Assembly: GCA_037013495.1 (NCBI GenBank)
Contig: CM072808.1
Coordinates: 11,571,319 to 11,635,318, forward strand
From: Hippophae tibetana
Taxonomy: Eukaryota; Streptophyta; Magnoliopsida; Rosales; Elaeagnaceae
Direction of reading: 5' to 3'
Length of the DNA stretch: 64,000 nucleotides
This document shows, piece by piece, positions 59,965 to 64,000 of this stretch (the first letter of the stretch is position 1; every line of letters begins with the position of its first letter). The notes under the pieces were generated by a model. The model was not told the DNA's origin, did no database searches, and saw nothing but the letters and a program-made list of their open reading frames with translations. The position numbers and the translations under genes are program-made.

Positions 59965-60010
59965 TAGATACATACATACATACATATATATATACACACA
60001 CACATATAAC
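59965..60010. repeat. (ATAC)n/(AT)n/(AC)n microsatellite
   Basis: Compound simple repeat: ATAC units, then TA, then ACAC. Confidence 0.85.
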
Positions 60011-60114
60011 TTAAATTATAAATAAAATGATGTCTCTTTTGTCATGAATTTTGTGATATTTCCATTTTATTTCAAGAAGAGGAAACTTGATTTGCTTATA
60101 ATCATCAACATAGT

Positions 60115-61238
60115 AACTAGGAAACTAGGCAAGAGAGATAAGATAGAGTTTAAGGAAAAAAATGTCCATATAAAAATTCATTTTCTTAAATACATGAGCA
60201 CGTTAACATCCATCAAACAAACTGTCCAAACTTCAAAGACAATGGAATAGAGAATTTAAAGCATTATAAAACTACCATGGTATTTTCCTATGCTATTCAA
60301 GATCATTAGATTCTTCTCCTAATTCTTCTTGTGATGTTATAATTAGAACCAAGTGTTTAGCCCATTCTTCTTATAAATCATAAAAGAATTGCATATCATA
60401 GCCACACTTGTTCCAACCAAAGAACTACTTGTATTTAAATTCAAAATAAGAATGTAATATCATGAATTCACAAAATATAACTTATATATATTAAAAGAGT
60501 ATACTAGTAAAAGAGATTACCACATCGATATCGGAGTGATATAATAATAACCCCATCCCTTCGAAATCATATTAGCACTGTATTAATCTTTTATCTACAA
60601 AAAATAAAGCTATTTGAAATCAAGCTGATATTTTTAATGTTATAATGAGCTCTAAATATGAGTCAAGTGTAACTCTGATTTGTTACTTGGGTTGGTTGAG
60701 TTTTGGTGCCCATAAAATAATAATGTTATATTTCCTTGGGGTGAAACAATAATTACTCTTGAAGATATGATGATCTTGGTAGTTTTCCTGTACATGGCTT
60801 GCTAGTGACTACTATGATGTTGTCATACCAAGGAACTAGGCAAGAGAGATGAGATGGATTTTGGGCAAAAAACAGGTCCATATAACAATTCATTCCCCTA
60901 AATACATGAGCACATAAACATTCATCAAACAAACTGCCCAAACTTTAGAGACACAAGAATAGAGAAATTAAAGCATTATAAAAATTATCATGATGTTGTC
61001 ATATGTTATTCAAGATCATCAAATTCTTCTCCTGATTCTTCTTGTGATGTTTTAATTTGAACCATGTCTTCTACCCATTCCTCTCATGAATCATCAAAAA
61101 ATTGCATATCATAGCCCGACTTGTTCCAACCAAAGAACTACATGTATTTAAATTCAAAATAAGAATGTACTATCATGAATTCACAAAACATAACCTATAT
61201 ATGTTAAAAAGGTATATTGGTAAAAGAGATTACCACAT
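60115..61238. repeat. Direct duplication, period about 712 bp
   Basis: The segment from CTAGGCAAGAGAGAT (60125) to AAAGAGATTACCACATC (60512-60530) recurs from 60836 to about 61238, with matching blocks such as TGCATATCATAGCC and TTGTTCCAACCAAAGAACTAC (60391-60427 and 61103-61141, in part). Minus-strand translations of both copies share CGYDMQFF-like and TSQEELGEE, so the copied part includes the 3' exon of the transposon gene. Confidence 0.75.
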
Positions 61239-63111
61239 CTTTAATTAGAATGTTGATATTTGTGATGATTTTGCTCATGAATCCATCGTTATGTTGTGGA
61301 ACCTACAAAAAAAAGTGTACACATTTTCTATATTCGAACATCTTTATTATTCAATAGTAAAATTAATTAAATTATTAATATTCACTTGTTTATATCGTAA
61401 CTTTGTCCCATATAAACTTATGAGATTTTTTAAGGGCATTGGCCTTATTCTTGTTCCATAGCTTTCATACCCTACAAAGTTTAAAACAATTAGTTTTTTT
61501 ATTAAATGTTACAAAGAATAATAGAAGAAAAATAGCTAGCTATAACTCTTATATTTCAACAACTACTTTTATATCTTTACTCAATTCTATTGAAGCTCAG
61601 TCATAGTACCAAACATAATTTCCATATAGATCAAGAATTATCAAAATCCAATGATCTTGGCCTTGTTCAAACTTTATTGGCCAAGAGATTATCAAAATTC
61701 GATTTCTGTTAAGTGTTAATGTCATATCACATATTGTTTAGCTTTGATGCTAACATCATTCTCTTGATATTGATTGACAAATGAATAATCATAGAACATT
61801 GCTAAATGTGATGAGTGATTAGCTTGAAGTTGATAATAACATGCCCTATATAAAAATATATATATAAAAATAATTAGATAATATAAATATAATTATGTAT
61901 ATTTTACATAAATGGAAGTTATTTACTAATTGAGGACTCATTTTGTCCACACTCGAATTATACTTAAATCGATCATTTGATATTCAAACAACTGCAATAT
62001 GCACTCGATTGATATATATGTTTGGCCAATGTCTACACCAGAAATTTCTCTAGGAAGTGGCATAGTCCATCCTTCATTTATACTAATCTTGCTCGCAAAA
62101 ATAGTCATCAAAGAGCCAATATTTCTACTAAAGTTTATAGCATAATCATAACTATACTTTTTTTCATGGCTTCTTCTTGAATGACTTAGTATGCGATGAT
62201 TGCCCACTAGACATAGATTTACCACGTGATACTTGCTTTGTATCTCTTAAATGTACCACACTTACTAATTCTGGTATAATAGACTAATGAAGAGGTATTA
62301 TATATATTAGTTACAATAAAAGAATAATAATATAATAGAAGTAGTAAAAAAAGTGTTATCTTAATTAAAAATATAGTACATGTCAAAATTTATCACAACT
62401 TGACTCGACGGACAAGCCACATATTTTCCAACCGTTTCTTGAACTGTGGTAGCATGAGAAGGTACATGTAGTAGGAAATCATAGAGAAATGATTGATCAA
62501 TTACTATTTGCCAATAATTGGGCAAATATTGATTATGAATCATTCGATCATCGCTCAATTGTTGTACCGTTCCAATAGCAACATAATCCGTTGATGATGG
62601 ATATTTCAGCAAATATTTCATATTCTGTAAAAACTTTAAGCGTTATATATAATAAAAATATATATATAAAAATAAAATAATAGACTATCTACAAACTTTA
62701 AATCTTACCACAAATGATTTATCAAATATAGGAGGACTCCCATGTGGGGTAGCTATTGGAAGGAAATTCTCATCAAAACATTCATCATGATGTGGTGGAT
62801 GGTAAGATTGCACAGAATGCATTGGATATTGAACCACTACCTGATTGCATCTGAATTCCTAGCATAAAGGGAGGACCAATAGGATGATTATATCCCATAT
62901 AGGATATAGATTGGGCATGAGATTTCATGGGTGGCATGACTGGCATGGATGGTTGCATGCCTAGCAAATACGGCATGCCCTTCTTGTAGTATGTTGTCAT
63001 GCCTGACACGTGTTGTGATTGATATTCCTTTAAAGTGGAAATCTCACTTAACATTGAAGCCTTAAAGGAGTTAAATTCTTCTTCAATTTTACAGTACTTC
63101 TCCTTACTGAC
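61230..63111 (-). pseudogene. CACTA-associated Ulp1-type gene, disrupted
   Basis: Minus-strand reading shows, in order: a helical part (VSKEKYCKIEEEFNSFKASM) and a Met/Pro/Gly-rich region (62785-63111); an exon ending in a GTAAGAT donor at 62709 and an 84-bp intron to the acceptor at 62625; an exon with YVAIGTVQQLSD and ATTVQETVGKYVACP (62624-about 62400), the block written VALGTV...HG...TVG..VAWP in CACTA proteins; an exon with SRNIGSLMTIFASKISINEG and ISIECILQLFEYQMIDLSII (62225-61938), which normally precedes the peptidase; and DHWILIILDLYGNYVWYYD (about 61620-61665), with the His and Asp of the Ulp1 catalytic triad, followed by a stop. A one-base frameshift lies near 62830. The Cys motif could not be identified. 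Its role in CACTA elements is not known. The 5' end is removed by an LTR. Confidence 0.7.
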
Positions 63112-64000
63112 TGATCGCCACACACGAATTGTGTGCAATGAATACTCAAGTATACGTATCGTAACAAGTAATATAATGATAAAAAGGTCGTTCCCATGGA
63201 GATTATTTTATTAGAAACTAATTTTTAAAACTATAAAAATTAAAAACAATTGTTATGTTGAAATTATTGTAGGTTAAATATATCTTTATTTCAAACGTAT
63301 ATGGTCCAATCCTATACAATCCATTATTGTACAATGCATCCCTAACTAGATGTCTCCCCATCAATGACTCTGGAGTAGGGTTACTCCATTCTAAATAAAT
63401 ATGGGCTCTACTAGTCATGCAATATGAATTTTCTCACTTACAATTAGATTATTTAACTTAAACTCCATCTTCTTTTGTAAACTCTAATATGCTAAGTTTA
63501 AACAGACACAAATAATCAAGGATTTTATGATTTTATTTAATAAAATAAATAATAATGTGAATGATTAAATAAATATTTTATTTATTCTAATTTTAGTAAA
63601 TTAATTACAAATCACATATGTGCTTTTAGGGTCTACTCCTAACAATTTCCACCTATAATTTCATTGATGTCAATGTGCACTTTGGAACTCTGCATACCTT
63701 TTACATTTATTCGCTATATGGGGCCAACCATAATTGAGTTTAGTATTTTTCCACAAGGAATACACATGATATCTAAAACACAAGGTATAGGGAAAGTGTG
63801 GCACTTACAAGTGAATCAAAACAAACATTATATAATTGTTGGCAATACTCTTCTTTGTGATTGAGAATTATCATCAGTTAGCATGTATAGATATCGTGAT
63901 AATCATTTGGTGAAGTTGTGCATCTAATCTATGATCTTGTCCATTGCCTTCATATTATCTCCAACTTTGTAAAGCCACTTCACATGTAACTAGGTTAAAC
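63112..64000 (-). repeat. LTR in minus orientation with adjoining internal sequence, right edge of window
   Basis: The left edge TGATCGCCACACAC resembles the L3 edge TGATAGCCACAC (16598), and both continue with AAGTATACGTATC, AAGTAATATAATGATAA and GAAACTAATTTTTAAAACTA. A likely LTR start on the minus strand, TGTTAGGAGTAGACCC, is at 63651, preceded by a purine-rich ATAGGTGGAAAT, which gives a 540-bp LTR. The sequence beyond (63652-64000) would be the 3' internal part of the element; no protein motif was recognised there. Confidence 0.5.

Larger units (their letters stand above)
59575..63111 (-). mobile_element. CACTA (En/Spm) DNA transposon remnant
   Basis: Left to right: palindromic subterminal repeats (about 59615-59785), a duplicated noncoding/3' exon part (60115-61238), and a multi-exon gene of CACTA type with a Ulp1-like domain (61230-63111). 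The left terminus is unclear: a perfect CACTA end was not found, though CAACAAGACAAAAAC at about 59578 resembles the usual CACTACAAGAAAA. The right end is cut by the LTR at 63112. The transposase gene itself was not seen. Confidence 0.6.

Overview
The window is nuclear DNA of a flowering plant, most likely a eudicot. It is strongly AT-rich, split into introns where genes survive, and full of plant-type LTR retrotransposons. The species cannot be named from sequence alone. I see one intact host gene, a BLADE-ON-PETIOLE (NPR5/6-type) BTB-ankyrin co-regulator on the minus strand (55606-58256, two exons, 521 aa). Nearly everything else is transposable-element sequence, mostly dead.

Region 1-30.5 kb is a nest of elements. 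A Ty1/copia element (gag start at about 760-1027, gag end at about 25091-26700, probable 3' LTR at 29609) is split by a Ty3-type element I call L2: 5' LTR 1028, gag and protease to 4882, reverse transcriptase and integrase 13529-15100, 3' LTR from 24445. L2 is in turn interrupted by a second Ty3 element, L1 (about 4883-13528), by a solo LTR (L3, 16598-18213) and by a gag-only copia element (copia A, 18458-24385, with the 5-bp target duplication CTCTT). L1 itself carries an inverted pair of its own LTRs (6305-9758) where the first part of its reverse transcriptase should be.

Region 30.5-51.6 kb continues in the same way: 3' end and LTR of another Ty3 element (L4, to about 32620); a minus-strand Athila-like gag with its tRNA-Asp-type primer site and 5' LTR (32621-35510), inserted in a minus-strand RNase H fragment; a diverged minus-strand LTR (38150-39720); a minus-strand integrase tail (40340-40800); and a 3' fragment of an L1 relative (40848-48971) split by a three-LTR copia composite (copia B, 41011-45472, target duplication TAATT). 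A 159-bp tandem repeat (48972-49697) and the 5' end of a minus-strand Ty3 element with a 491-bp LTR (to 51589) follow.

Region 51.6-59.57 kb is the gene-bearing part: AT-rich intergenic DNA, the BOP gene, and its promoter side. Region 59.57-63.11 kb holds a decayed minus-strand CACTA (En/Spm) transposon with a Ulp1-type protein and palindromic subterminal repeats. An LTR in minus orientation runs from 63112 towards the right edge.

No tRNA or rRNA genes, CRISPR arrays or bacterial-type operons were seen. The retroelement genes carry frameshifts, stops or large deletions, so they are annotated as pseudogenes. All family assignments are from recognised protein motifs and internal comparison of copies, not from database searches.
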